A DNA stretch of 64,000 nt from Perognathus longimembris pacificus (Eukaryota > Chordata > Mammalia > Rodentia > Heteromyidae), in NCBI RefSeq assembly GCF_023159225.1, contig NC_063173.1, positions 12,500,852-12,564,851 of the forward strand, given 5' to 3'. Below are positions 23,737 to 35,137 of the stretch, in pieces. Both the position numbers and the translations under genes were made by a program. The notes beneath the pieces were generated by a model. The model ran no database searches. It had not been told where the DNA came from and saw only the letters and a list, made by a program, of their open reading frames with translations. How positions within the stretch are numbered: position 1 is the first letter of the stretch; each line of letters starts with the position of its first letter.

Positions 23737-24173
23737 AGGCTGGAGCAAGACTTAAATGATAGTGTATCTGCCTAGCAAGCATAAGGCCCTGAATTCAAAT
23801 CCAGTACTACTACTACCAAAAAAAAAAAAAGTAGTACAAGGCTTCTTTGATCTGCTCAGAATGTGCTGGCTTTAAGCAGTGCCTTCTAATCTTTTCCTCT
23901 GCTACTTGACATTCTGGCATAATAAATGCCTGCCGAGCTGGTGCTGGTGCTGGTGACTCATGCCTGTAATCCTAGCTACTCAGGAGGCTGAGATCTGAGG
24001 ACTGTGGTTCAAAGCCAGCCCAGGCAGAAAAATCTCGGAGATTCTTATCCAGTTAGCCAGCAGAAAACCAGAAGTGGTGCTGTGGCTCAAGTGGTAAAGC
24101 ACTAGACTTGAGCTGAAGAGCTCAGGGCCCTGAGTTCAAGCCCCAGGACCACAATAAATAAATAAGTAAATAC
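23737..24173 (+). mobile_element. ID SINE and 7SL-Geo SINE
   Basis: ID 23737-23833 with A-tail; 7SL-Geo 23936-24173 with (aata)n tail. Confidence 0.75.
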
Positions 24174-24204
24174 CTGCAGACTATCATTATTGTTGCTGTT
24201 ACTG

Positions 24205-24440
24205 TTGTAATTAATAGCTAACATTTAATGACCACTTACTATATGTGAAGCACTTCCCAATGCTTTCTTTTTTTGAATCCTCACAATAACCCACTGAGGT
24301 AAATACTCTGATTATCCCCCTTTTACAGAAAAGGAAACAGAATTAGATTAAGTAGCTTGCCTAAGGTCACATAGCCAGTGTTAGAGCCACCGTTTGAGCC
24401 CAGTTAGGTCTTCCCCCAGAGCCAGGCTCTTCCCAGTCAT
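24205..24440 (-). mobile_element. Long MIR
   Basis: Nearly full MIR in reverse: acatttaatgaccacttact, cccttttacagaaaaggaaa, gcctaaggtcacatagccag. Confidence 0.85.
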
Positions 24441-24663
24441 CTTGTCTTAGTCCTTAGGACAACTTGTAAGCTCCAGAGCAGTCTGGCAGAGTGCAGGGTT
24501 TGGATAAAGGCATAAATGACTCTAGGAATAAAATCCAGGCCAGATCATGAGGTGCTTGAATGCTGGGCTTGTTGTTTTTATTAGAATCATCCCAGTTCTG
24601 GGCCGTCTCAGGGAAATTGCTCTCTTCTTGTCTTTTCTTTAAATTGTAAAAAATGACAATATA

Positions 24664-24876
24664 GGGGGCTGGGGATATGGCCTAGTGGCAAGAGTGCCTG
24701 CCTCATATACATGAGGCCCTGGGTTCGATTCCCCAGCACCACATATACAGAAAATGGCCAGAAGTGGCGCTGTGGCTCAAGTGGCAGAGTGCTAGCCTTG
24801 AGCAAAAAAAGAAGCCAGGGACAGTGCTCAGGCCCTGAGTCCAAGCCCCAGGACTGGCCAAAAAAAAAAAAAAAAG
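24664..24876 (+). mobile_element. Young IDL-Geo SINE
   Basis: Complete, with TSD-like gacaatata on the left and gacactata on the right. Confidence 0.88.
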
Positions 24877-25054
24877 ACACTATATATTACAACTTATAAC
24901 ACTGACGTTTTAAGCAAAAATAATAGCAACTGTACACAGCCCTCCAGCTCAGGAGATGGGATATTTCTTACCAGGCCTTTTGGGCAGCTTGATGAGCTGC
25001 TAACTAGACACTACCTCCTTCATTTTTGCCTGAACTCCCTTGAATTTTGTTAGA

Positions 25055-25344
25055 CATCTTGTTTTTTCTCTTCTACTCTTCCTCCTTTCATCTTCTCCTT
25101 CTTCTTCCTCCATTCTCTTTCTCCTTCTCTGCCTCCTCTTCTTTTTTATTTTTTGCCAGTCCTGGGGCTTGAATTCAGGGCCCGAGCACTGTCCCTGGCT
25201 TCTTTTTGCTCAAGGCTAACACTCTACCACTTGAGTCACAGCGCCACTTCTGCCTTTTTCTGTATATGTGGTGCTGAGGTATCGAACCCAGGGCTTTATG
25301 CATGCTAGGCAAGCACTCTACCACTAGGCTACATTCCCAGCCCT
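25055..25344 (-). mobile_element. Polypyrimidine tract and old IDL-Geo SINE
   Basis: A C/T-only stretch (25055-25140) precedes an IDL-Geo (25145-25344). Confidence 0.8.
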
Positions 25345-26222
25345 TTTTTCTTTTTAAAAAATGGTTTTAGCACTCATCTCTTGCAGACAGCGAGCAGCCC
25401 ACAGAATGAGGCTGGGGGTGGGGGAGCTGCTTGCTGCCTCTTTGGGATTTGAGGGACTGAGGGAAAAGTCACTGGAGAAACTGGTCTGGCTCAAAGGACT
25501 GGCCCAGAAGCTTGGTCACTTGGCAGAGCAGTGCAGAGGAGAGCTCAGCCCCTCCAAGGCCACCCAACTGGAAGCTGTTGCCTTCAGTGGAGCATGAAGC
25601 GGAAGTGAGGAGACAGCATATTTTGAGCCAGTCCAAGTCAGTCTGTGACAGCTAGCAAGCTTCAGAGCTGGCGCAGTGCCAGCGTGGCCTGGGCAGTTTT
25701 AGTAGACATGCCCTCTGGTTTCCCTTCCTACAGTTTCCAGAGGGTTGGTTGTGCTCATCATTATGTTTACCACTTTGCTTTACTATAATGGTTTGAGCAT
25801 TTCTTTGCTATTGCCTTTGTTTGGTCTTTTGAATAAGAACTTTCTACTAATAACCTTTGGATAGGACCCACTACAAATGCTACTGTGAGCAGGCTTTAGG
25901 ACTTAGGAGAAGGAGAGCTCTGGGGTGTCTCAGCAGTGGGCGTGGATCTGGCCCCTCCCCCCACATCACCACACATTCTCTGCTGTCCAGAAGGTTGGGT
26001 TTGGAAACCTGCCACCCAGATGTAGTTCAGTGGAGCAGATTGAAGGAGCCTTGCTTGTGCTAGGTCCTGTGGTAGATCATAGAGAGAGGTGGAACTGGGG
26101 CGTGCCCCTGGGGAGTGTGCATTCTAGATGTGGAGATAAGACTTTCATGCAAATATACGAGGCAGCAAATATACGAGTGTAAGATAAAGATCTTTTTTTC
26201 TAGTTATTAAAAGTAAATTCAA
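25345..26222. other. Unique stretch, no gene called
   Basis: A 78-codon ORF at 25361-25597 has a preceding ctcttgcag acceptor-like site but no recognised family. Confidence 0.4.
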
Positions 26223-26710
26223 GGCTGGGCGCCAGTGGCCCATGGCTGTAACCCTGACTACTCTGGAGGTTGAGATCTGAGGACTGCTATTTGAAACCGT
26301 CCCAGACAGGAAAGTCCACGAGCCTTTTATTTTTCTTTCTTTTGTTTCTTTCTTTTTTTTTTTTTTTCAAGTCCTGGGACTTGAACTCAGCACCTGGGCA
26401 CTGTCCCTGGCTTCTTTTTGCTCAAGGTTAGCAGTCTACCACTTGAGCCACAGTGCCACTTCTAGCTTTTTCTGTTTATGTGGTGCTGAGGAATCGAACC
26501 TAAGGCTTCCTAGGCAAGTGCTTGCATGCTAGGCAAGCACTCTACCACGAGGCCCCATTCCTAGCCCTCCATGATATTTTTATCTCCAATAAACTATCAA
26601 AAAAGCCAGAAGTGGACATGTGGCTCAAGTGGTAGAGCACTAGTCTTGAGCAAAAGAAGCTCTGGGACAGCGCCCAGGTCCTGAGTTCAAGCCCCAGGAC
26701 TGGCTAGCAA
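26223..26710 (+). mobile_element. 7SL-Geo SINE split by an opposite old IDL-Geo
   Basis: Host + strand parts 26223-26330 and 26568-26710; inserted IDL-Geo on - at 26338-26567 with a short internal duplication of ctaggcaagtgcttg-type sequence. Confidence 0.8.
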
Positions 26711-28139
26711 ACTAACATTCAAACATAAACATATAGCACAGAAAATCCCCAAGTGATCATGCCCCACAACTAGTTGTAACTTTTCTCCTTAGATAACACT
26801 GGTGAATTCTCAGTATCGGAGGAGCTGCCCCTAAAGTAAATCGTAGGGGCAGATTGGTGGGAAGAAGATAAGTATCCCGAGGACCCAGTCCCCTGCCTCA
26901 AGTGGAACACTTCTGCAGCTTCTCTCAAATAGTGAGCCAAGTTCTGCTTGGACTCTGTGGTGACAGGGACCCAATTACCAAGTAGGAACTAACTGATCTT
27001 CATGAAGTACCCGCTTGGTGTCTTCATCCTGTGCTCTTCAGTGTGCGGGCACCTGGTAGCTATGATCGAATTAACCCTCAGCACCTTATATAACACGGGT
27101 GTCTCTAATTTTGCAAATCAGCATCCTGAGACTAGGAGGTTATTTGTCAGCCACAGTTATTTAGCAGCAAGTGGTAAAAAGTTTGTCAATTCCACTTACT
27201 AGCTGTGTGATCTTGGGCAAATTAGTGTCTGTGGCATAGTTTCCTCATCTCTAAAATTGGATGGCCGTATACCTGCCTCCTTATGGGGGTTTAATCTTAA
27301 TGAGTTTGTATACATCGGGTCTGGAGAATGGTCTGGGGCAGAAAGTAGGCACTTGGTAAGCACTGGGCTTCTGTCAGGCTGCTTTCTCTCTTGTTCTCAG
27401 GCTCCTCATCTCAGTTTTATTCTCTTTATCGTCCCTCATTCCTTGCCCCTTGTATAGTTGCTGCCTCTGCTTTCTGTCCTTAGCTGTCTCCAGGCCTCTC
27501 ATCCTCTTCCTTTCTATTCTCTCTTACTTTGTCCTCTGTGTTTCTACTACTTGCCTCTTGCCTATTAGAGCAGCCTCCTGTCTCACCTGGCTGCAGTTAG
27601 TCATTTATATACCAGAATAAACATAGAGCATGGTTCTTCTCATACCATAGCCCAGTGTTTAAAAACAGCTAAGTAAACTTTAAACCTTTCTTTGATTCCA
27701 TTAGGTTCAAGATTGTATGACTTTGACCCCACCTTGCCCTTGGAGCCTGTTTATCTCACTTCCTCAGCACCTCAATTGACACTTTCTCCACTTCTCTACC
27801 CCTTTCCATCCTGAAATTGCTATCTTCAAGTTCCAGGCTAAAATACGACTTCCTTTTTTCCCCCTTGCTCGCCACTGGTTAGAATTTTTCTTTACATCTT
27901 TTGTAGAAGTTAACACAATTTTTAGCCCGTTTCTGATCTGCGGGTTTGACTAACCACCTCAGCAGATGCTGGGTTTAATTTATCATTGGGTACGCCTATC
28001 GGTGTCTTACAGCAGTGTTTTGCCAACGTGCTGGATGGATGCATGTGATTCCTTTTCACTACCTGAGGGTTTCCCCCGCGTTCTTGTGAAGGTTGCTGCC
28101 TCTGGGTGGAAACACTGAGGTTTTTGTCTTTTAAAGAGT
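26711..28139. other. Unique upstream flank of the CpG island, with one MIR
   Basis: MIR on + at 27185-27370 (cttactagctgtgtgatctt). Otherwise no SINE, contrasting with the dense repeats to the left. Confidence 0.6.
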
Positions 28140-28555
28140 CAGACATATTTTCGGCCTTCTCGAGGGGGCAGAGTTAAGGCTCATCCGCTGGGCCCCAGTG
28201 CCAGAGTCTGCCGCTCGCAGTCCCGCGCCTTGGCCCCTCGGCCCCTCCCCACCAGCGCTCAGCGGAACAGGGGATTAGGGTCTGGCTGCACAGCTGGGAT
28301 TTTGGCGGCCATTCCACAGTCGACAATAGCGCAGCCACCCGGTCAGGCCAGCACAGGCTGCGCTCCAGGCCCCGGATCGGCCAGGCTTCTTGTTTGGGTG
28401 GCCGAGGGGGAGGAGCGGGCACGGTGCGGCATCCTGGCCTTGCCCAGCGAAGGTACGGGCTGGAGATCCCGCGGGGAACGGGCTGGGGGCGGCCATGCCC
28501 CGCGCAGGAGGCGCGCGGAGGAGGCGGGCGCTTTGTGTGCGAGCGAGCGGGCGGC

Positions 28556-28587
<32 letters not shown>

Positions 28588-29100
28588 CGTGAGCGAGCCT
28601 GTGCGCGCCTGTGCTCAGGGGCACGCCCGCCGCCCGCAGCTTCCTGCCCCGGGAAAGACCTGCGTGTTCACTCGGAGCTGCTCTGGCTCCGGGTCGTCCT
28701 CCCCGCCCGGAGCGCGAGCGCGAGCGCGCGGCTGCCTCCTCCCGCCCCGCGCGGCTGGCGGAGTGATGGAGCCGGCCCTGCTGCCCTGAGCCCCGGGTGG
28801 AGAAAGAGCGGAGCGAGCGCGGCCGGGCCTCAGGTTTGTCCGGCAGGCTGCTGGGGATGCTTTCTGCGTGTCTGCGTGGGCCCCGCGGGGTCCAGTGGGG
28901 TCCGGCGCGGTGGCACTTGAGCGCCTGTGCCAGGCGCCCGCCCCTTGGCGTCCGGCTCCCTCGTTGGGGGACCCCGCGGGTCTCCGCGTCTGGGCCGCGG
29001 TCGGGGCGGCGCGTCCCTCCCCTCTGCGCCCCCTCGCGCTCCCGCCCCGCCCCGGCCGCGCTCCCACCCCGGCCCGCGGGCCCGGCCGGCAGGGGCTCCG

Positions 29101-29322
29101 CGGAAGCGCGCTGCGCCTTTAAAGAAAGCAGACTCCTGGCCGTGACGCACTTCTGGCTGTCAGCCAGGAAGATCGCGCCTGCCTGGCTGACTGAGAAGAA
29201 AACCAACAACTTTTCTTTTGTGTGTGGGGTTACTTTCCACTGCCCCCTTCCTCCCGGGCCTTCAAGATTTAAATGCTAATGGCGGATTAAGCCCTGTAGG
29301 TACGGTTGGCTTTCGGACTCCG
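29101..29322 (+). other. Candidate non-coding 5' exon of NUMA1
   Basis: The stretch ends at a good donor (ggactccg then gtaagc at 29323) and is less CpG-rich than its surroundings, with ordinary transcript-like sequence. It contains a short upstream ORF (29273-29290). The start is unknown; the left limit given is where composition changes after 'cggaagcgcgctgcgccttt'. It could equally be part of a longer first exon. There is no transcript support. Confidence 0.3.
29273..29290 (+). other. Five-codon upstream ORF in a possible 5' UTR
   Basis: ATG CTA ATG GCG GAT TAA reads as two nested in-frame starts before one stop. It matters only if the surrounding candidate exon is transcribed; it would then act before the NUMA1 start codon. 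Confidence 0.25.
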
Positions 29323-29859
29323 GTAAGCACCCCTCCCCCTGCGCCGAGGCTCCCCCCCCCCTTTCTCTGGGTTTTTGTTCCAACATGGACGAGGGGGTGG
29401 GGTGGATTCTTCCCCCCCTCGCCTCCCTTTCCTGCGCCATCCTAAAAGGGGAGGGAGAGATGAAGGCGAGCAAGTAAACACTCGGAACCGGGCGCTGGGA
29501 GCCGGGCTCGCCAACATCCGGGAGTTGGCGCTCTTCGAGCCGAGGACTGCTTTCTTTGCCTCGGCGGGATGTCAGCGTGTTTTTGTTCCGAGGAGGAAGC
29601 GTGTGCGTCCGCACTTGAGCTGCAGGGAGTCGGGGAGAGAGCTGCTCGGTTCCCTTGGGTGGCCCTGGGTTTGGTGATGGTGGCGGCTGGCGACGAAAAC
29701 AGCTGGCAGGGACCGGGGTGTAAGTGCAGCGGTGGGGACCGGGGCTGGGGAGCTAGCTCCTTGGGGGCCCAGTGCGCGCGCGCCGGCACCTTGAACAGTA
29801 TCTGCCCGCGGGCCCCATGTCTTGTGCTTTATGGCCACCTTTCTGTTCACTTGTTTCAG

Positions 29860-29902
29860 ATCTGGACCCTACAGAATATTGGGGGGAAGCAGGATGGTAT
29901 CA
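29860..29902 (+). other. Candidate 43-nt non-coding 5' exon
   Basis: A good acceptor (ttctgttcacttgtttcag) ends at 29859 and a donor gtaagc starts at 29903. The 43 nt between contain no long ORF. Position between the CpG island and the coding exons suits a NUMA1 5'-UTR exon. An alternative donor (gtatca, at 29896) is weaker. Confidence 0.35.
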
Positions 29903-32154
29903 GTAAGCCACTTGTGAAGAAACCAAGGAATCTGGGTTTTCCTGCAGTCTCTCCCTCCTTTTTTGGGGCCTCCGAGTTCTGGGCCAAACTCTAGGCTACA
30001 AAGGAGGTGGTGGTGGGTGTGTAGAGGGGAACCAGAGAATATATCCAGCAAGCTGGTTTGCCTCAGACCTCAGGCGTGCAGAGAGAGAAACTCTTTGGAC
30101 TTGGACCACCAGTAGCTCCCCTGTAGATGCCCCAGGGGGTGAAAAGGGTTCTTCCATGGCTTTTCATAGAGCCCCTGGTCCTTTGAACTTCACTAACCCA
30201 GGGATTCCACCACTAAGACATTTCTTCTGGTTTCTCCATCTGTTCCTGCCCAGCCTGGTCTTGAGCTCCTGCACTCAATCAATCCTATTGCTTGAGTAGC
30301 TGGGACTACAGGCATGTACCACTGGCCACCTTGCCTTTGCTTGGTTTTGTCCTGAATTAGCAAGGTGGCCTGGCCTTTGCTGGGCTGCACTGGGATACCC
30401 TGCTACCCTGTGAAGTCTGGGTAGTTGTTTTCCTTTCTCCTGATCCATCCCTCTCAGAACCAGAGGAGGAGCCTCAAGATGACCATGTTTATTTACTCTT
30501 TGTCACTTAGATCGGAAGTATCTCTTAAAAAGGGGAGGGGGTATCTCTTAGAAAGGCGTGCAGAGCATAGAATTTCTATTGTTACATGCAGGCTGGCTCT
30601 CAGGGTCAGAGGTGGTAAGCTGAGGTTGGGCACACAGCAAGGGCAGCCATTTTCATAGCTATGAGCCTGTGGAACTATTGAGTAGAAAGGGAATTGGGGT
30701 CTGGGGAAGGACCCCTTGAGGTGGGAGCAGGTACAGCCCTGAAATATTGTGAGTGAGAGTTAACACTAAGAGAATGGGGGTTCACTGGACACAGGGGCCC
30801 ATGAACCTGAGACCAGGACAGTTTAGCAGCACTCTAGACCAAAGGTCACTTCGGTTTTATCTTGAGGAAAAGGTAGTGCTCAGGCAGGCAGTAAGTGGCT
30901 AAGAGGAGTCTCAAGGGAGCTGGCACCTAGGCTAGGGGGTGGGGCACAAAGAATAGTGTGGCTGCCACTCAGACCCTCTGGCCTATCACTTGCTCTCCCA
31001 GAACTGCAGCTTTTCAAGAACAGACCCCAGAGCCCAGCAACCTGACCCTCTGGTCCTGGTCCTTGTGTCTGGGCAGGTGGTTTTCATTAGCTTTAGCCCT
31101 GGTAGGAAGCCATGGCTAGCCTTTAACTCTTTAAGATCCAGAATGGGTGCCGGCTGTTTCTCAATCGTCAGTTTCCTTGTCCTCACATACCTTCTATGGA
31201 AATGGTACAATGTAGGTTCCGTACTGATGTGGAGAGTTGCATTATCTGCTTGAGGAGTCCGAAGAGGATTTAGGGCCTTAAGTTTACAAGGCTGCTGCCT
31301 CTGTGAGAAAAGAGAGAGTGCTTTGCCACTTCTGGGAAGCCTCAGTTCTTAGACTCTGGGGACATTTCTTTTTCACAACTGTGAGGGAACTCTGAGAGGC
31401 GTCCTCAGGCCTGCATTCTGGGAATTCTGTTTTTGCTTGTTGTTGAAGGGGGTGTCTGACTTGATGTGTTGCGGTGTATCTCAGCAGATCCTTCTGTGAA
31501 ATGCTTCCAGGCTACCATGGCAGGCATCTGTTTTTCCATCACCACCACTCAGGCTTTTGGGTGGGGCCTGCCTCAGATTTCAGGGGGAGGGTGGGGAGGA
31601 CCGTGCTCTGGCCAAGAGCCCTGAGGTTCCAAGCCAGGGCCTGCTTAAAGCCATAGTCCCAGTGCTGAGCACATGGGCTACTGGCACCCAGAGGAGCTGT
31701 CAGTACCAGTGAGTGGCTATGCTGTGCTAAAGCCACTCGCTGTGGGGTCCTGAGGGAAGGCCCTTTGCACTTGGATGACAGGATCCTTCAGAAGTTTCTA
31801 GTGTCTATTGAATTCATCCTATCTGTGCTTGAAGAGCGAAGTGAAAGGCATTTGGCCTTGACACAGGTTTTCTTGAATGGTAGAACTAGTTGGAGACCGG
31901 GTTTCCTAGAAGAGCCCTAAGGCTTGTGCATTTGGCCTCTGAAACAAAGCAAAGAAGTTGGTTAAGTCTCCGGTCACTTGTAGCAACACAGTTGTGGAAT
32001 CTCTTGGAGCAAGATCTGTGATCTGTCTTCTGTTGCAAATAGAATTTCTCCTCAAAGAACTACAGGTCTATAAGGTAGCTGTGGGGTTGGGAGAAGGTAT
32101 CTAGGACACATTTCCCTTGTTATTGAATAGCACAGAGACTTTTGAAAAGAATCC
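29903..32154. other. Repeat-poor start of the 5'-UTR intron
   Basis: One B1 on - (30218-30340, gtagctgggactacaggcat). The rest is unique, with no coding exon seen. Confidence 0.5.
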
Positions 32155-32476
32155 TTAGCCAGGTATGGTGGTACACTTTTGTAATCTGAGCTACTCAAGG
32201 TAGAGATGGACAGGATTGTAGTCTAAGGCCAACACTGAGCAAATAGTGTTAGACTGTATCTGAAAAAGAAAATACCCTAAACTAAGAAGGGCTGGGAGCA
32301 GGGCTGGTATATAGCTCAGTGGCAGAGTGCTTGCCTAGCAAGTGCAATGGCCTGGGTTCTATCCTCAGTACCAAATAAAGAAATGACAAAAAAAAATGAG
32401 GGGGGCTGGGAGCAAGGGTCAAGTGGTAGAGTACCTGCCTAACACCCCTGAGTTTAAACTCCAGTAATGCAAATAA
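32155..32476 (+). mobile_element. B1 with two ID-like units
   Basis: 7SL/B1 part, then ID-like (ggctggtatatagctcagtg) and a second ID-like unit (gggctgggagcaagggtcaa). Confidence 0.65.
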
Positions 32477-32521
32477 GAGGAGGGAAGGAAGGAAGGGAGA
32501 AAGATCAAAGATAGCTTAGTC

Positions 32522-33605
32522 AGATGGGCATAGGTGGCTCACAGGTGTAATCCTAGCTACTCAGGAGGCTGACATCTGAGGATTGAGGTTCAAAGCCAGC
32601 CAGGGCAGGAAAGGCTGTGAGACTCTTATCTCCAATTAACCACCAGAAAACTGGAAGTGTCACTGTGGCTCAAGTGGTAGAGCACTAGCCTTGAGCTGAA
32701 CAGCTCTGGTACAGTGAGCGCCCAGGCCCAGAGTTCAAGCCCCATTCCTCCCCCCCCGCCCCCCCCAAAAAGAAAGAAAGAAAGCCTAGTCAGGTGCTGG
32801 TAGCTCACACCTGTAACCCTAGCTACTCAGGAGGCTGAGATCTGAAGATTGTAGTTTGAAACCAGCCCGGCCAGGAAAATTCATGTAACTTTTTTTTTTT
32901 TTTTTGTCAATCATAGGGCTTAAACTCATCTTGGGCACTGTCCTTGAGCTCTTTTGCTCCACTTCTGGTTTTTGAGTGATTAATTGGAGATAAGAGTCTC
33001 ACAGGGACTTTTCTGCGTGGGCTGGCTTCAAACCAATATCTTCAAATCTAAGTCTCCTGAGTAGCTAAGATTATAGACATGAGCCACCAGTGCCCAGCTC
33101 TTGGGACTATCTATTTATTCACTTTATTGTTATTACACAGGTGATATGCCCTCTGTACATTACAATTACATGAGTCAGGTAATGAGTACATTTCCTTTCA
33201 TACAGTATCTTCTTGGTGAAACTCTTATCACCACCAAACTACCAAAAAAAAAAAAAAAGTTGGAAGTGGAGCTCTAGCTCAAGTGCTAGCTTCAAACTTA
33301 ACAGCTTAGGGACAGTGCCCAGGCCCAGAGTTCAAGTCCCAGGACTGACAAAGAAAAGAAAGCCTATCTGGGAGCTGGTGGCTTACATCTGCAATCCTAG
33401 CTACTGAGGAGGCTGAGATCTGAGGAGTTCAGTTCAAAGCCATCCAGGCAAGAAAGTCAGACTCTTATCTCCAGTTACCCACCAGAAACTGAAAGTGTCA
33501 CTGTGGCTTAAAGCGGTAGAGAACTAGCCTTGAGTGAAAAAGCTCCCAGACAGCACCCAAGGCCTGAGTTCAAGCCCCACAACTGACAGAAAAAAGAAAA
33601 AAGAA
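32522..33605 (+). mobile_element. Run of three 7SL-Geo SINEs, the middle one split
   Basis: Copies at 32522-32788, 32789-32888 plus 33216-33360, and 33366-33605. The middle copy holds an opposite 7SL-Geo (32889-33101) and an L1 3'-end scrap (33110-33214). Confidence 0.7.
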
Positions 33606-34127
33606 AAAACCCACAGAAAGCCTAGTTAAGCAGATGGCAATTGCTACCTTTATCCCGTGGCCTGAGCATGGTCCCTCTTGCTGTATGCAGGCCAGCACCA
33701 TGCAAACCTTATTTTAGTGCACTGAGTGAGGTCATAGTCCCAGGGGCGAGGCAGGTAGTACCTACAGATAGGCCATACTTGGGGAGAATCATCCTAAGGA
33801 TTCCTTCACTTCCCTGCCCTCCTGAGAGCTCCCTTCCTTCACTCTTTCCCTTCCCCACCAAACCCCAGGTGGACTGGCTCTTTTCCAAGACTATGACGAA
33901 GGCATGACAGGTGGAATCATGTTGGGTTTTTCAGGGTCAGGAAACATCTAATTATAATTAGTCCTTAGTTATAGTTAGCATTTAATTATTTTCTTCTAAT
34001 GATTCATGCATATTTGATTTTATACCTCACTATGTCATAAGCCCCTCAAAGGCAATGTCTTTGTCTCCCTATTTCTCATAGAGCTTCCAGGACAGAAAGA
34101 GCGCATATATATATATATATATGGGTA
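33606..34127. other. Unique stretch ending in (AT)n
   Basis: No exon recognised; a short AT repeat at 34105-34121. Confidence 0.4.
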
Positions 34128-34142
34128 AGAAAATAAATTGTT

Positions 34143-34350
34143 GGGCTGGGAATATGGCCTAATGGCAAGAGCGCTTGCCTCCTACACATGAAGCTCTCGG
34201 TTCGATTCCCCAGCACCACATATATGGAAAACGGCCAGAAGGGGCGCTGTGGCTCAGGTGGCAGAGTGCTAGCCTTGAGCCGGAAGAAGCCAGGGACAAT
34301 GCTCAGGCACTGAGTCCAAGGCCCAGGACTGGCCAAAAAAAAAAAAAAAA
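34143..34350 (+). mobile_element. Young IDL-Geo SINE
   Basis: 15-bp TSD with one mismatch: agaaaataaattgtt (34128-34142) and agaaaagaaattgtt (34351-34365). Confidence 0.92.
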
Positions 34351-34471
34351 AGAAAAGAAATTGTTTATTGGTTAATATACAGAGGACACTTGGGTAAGAG
34401 TTATCTAGGGTAAGAGATATCTAGAGGTAATAATGAATGATCAAATTTGTATATCTGACAGTGAGCCTCTT

Positions 34472-34675
34472 TTTTTTTTTTTTTGCCAGTCTGGGGCTTG
34501 ACCTCAGGGCCTGAGCACTGTCCCTGGCTTCTTTTTGCTCAAGGCTAGCATTCTACCACTTGAGCCACAATGCCACTTCTGCCTTTTTCTGTTTATGTGG
34601 TGCTGAGGAATGGAACCCAGGACTTCATGCATTCATGGCAAGCACTCTACCACTAAGCTACATTCCCAGCCCCAG
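34472..34675 (-). mobile_element. Old IDL-Geo SINE
   Basis: Perfect 13-bp TSD cagtgagcctctt (34459-34471, 34676-34688). Confidence 0.9.
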
Positions 34676-34688
34676 CAGTGAGCCTCTT

Positions 34689-35092
34689 ATAGTCGAGCGT
34701 GCTGTCTTTCCTTGTTCCTATACTTTGTTTAGAGAAAAGTGCTTAGCAAATGTTGGAGATGCTAATATATGGGCAGATGTGTAGATGAAGTGGCTCTTGC
34801 CACTCTGTGCCTTCTGGAGTAGTGGCACTGTGGCAGAAGGCTGGAGGGAACTGGGCTGATTGGCCCTGTGGACACTTGTGGCAATCATAGGGACTATCAG
34901 GAGGTATTGGGCAATATTTACTCATCAAGTCTGAGATCCTGGGGGTAGCTTGGCAGGCAGATGGCAAAGGGAATTGGGAGTAAGAATACCAGGACAAGTG
35001 TCTTAATCTTTCATTAACTATCCCCTGGGATCTCCATAATTAGCCTTAGCTTCCTCTGAAGACCCTGGTTCAGACATGCTTAGTCCCCCATT
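34689..35092. other. Unique stretch, nothing recognised
   Basis: No repeat or exon signals beyond chance ORFs. Confidence 0.4.

Positions 35093-35137
<45 letters not shown>

Larger units (their letters stand above)
28140..29860 (+). promoter_or_regulatory. CpG island, probable NUMA1 promoter region
   Basis: CpG dinucleotides and GC-rich runs are dense here, unlike the AT-richer flanks. It holds GC boxes (ccgccc, gggcgg types), a gcggccatt YY1-like site near 28304, and no TATA box that I can place. It lies 7-8 kb upstream of the start codon. Candidate splice donors follow ends at 28452 (gtacgg), 29322 (gtaagc) and 29719 (gtaagt). Human NUMA1 has a long 5'-UTR intron, so this could be the main promoter or an internal one; sequence alone does not decide. 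Confidence 0.7.

Noticed and set aside
23290..23748. 152-codon - strand ORF
   Set aside because: No recognised homology and it ends within a repeat border; chance is likelier.
25361..25597. 78-codon ORF preceded by ctcttgcag
   Set aside because: One acceptor-like site without donor, phase partner or homology is too little.
1..28139. Exons of the human upstream neighbour LRRC51/LRTOMT on the - strand
   Set aside because: No leucine-rich-repeat or methyltransferase-like exon could be read in the repeat-free stretches.
28343..29209. 288-codon antisense ORF in the CpG island
   Set aside because: High GC depletes stops; it contains simple-repeat translations (SLTHTHT, Arg/Gly/Pro-rich) and no domain.
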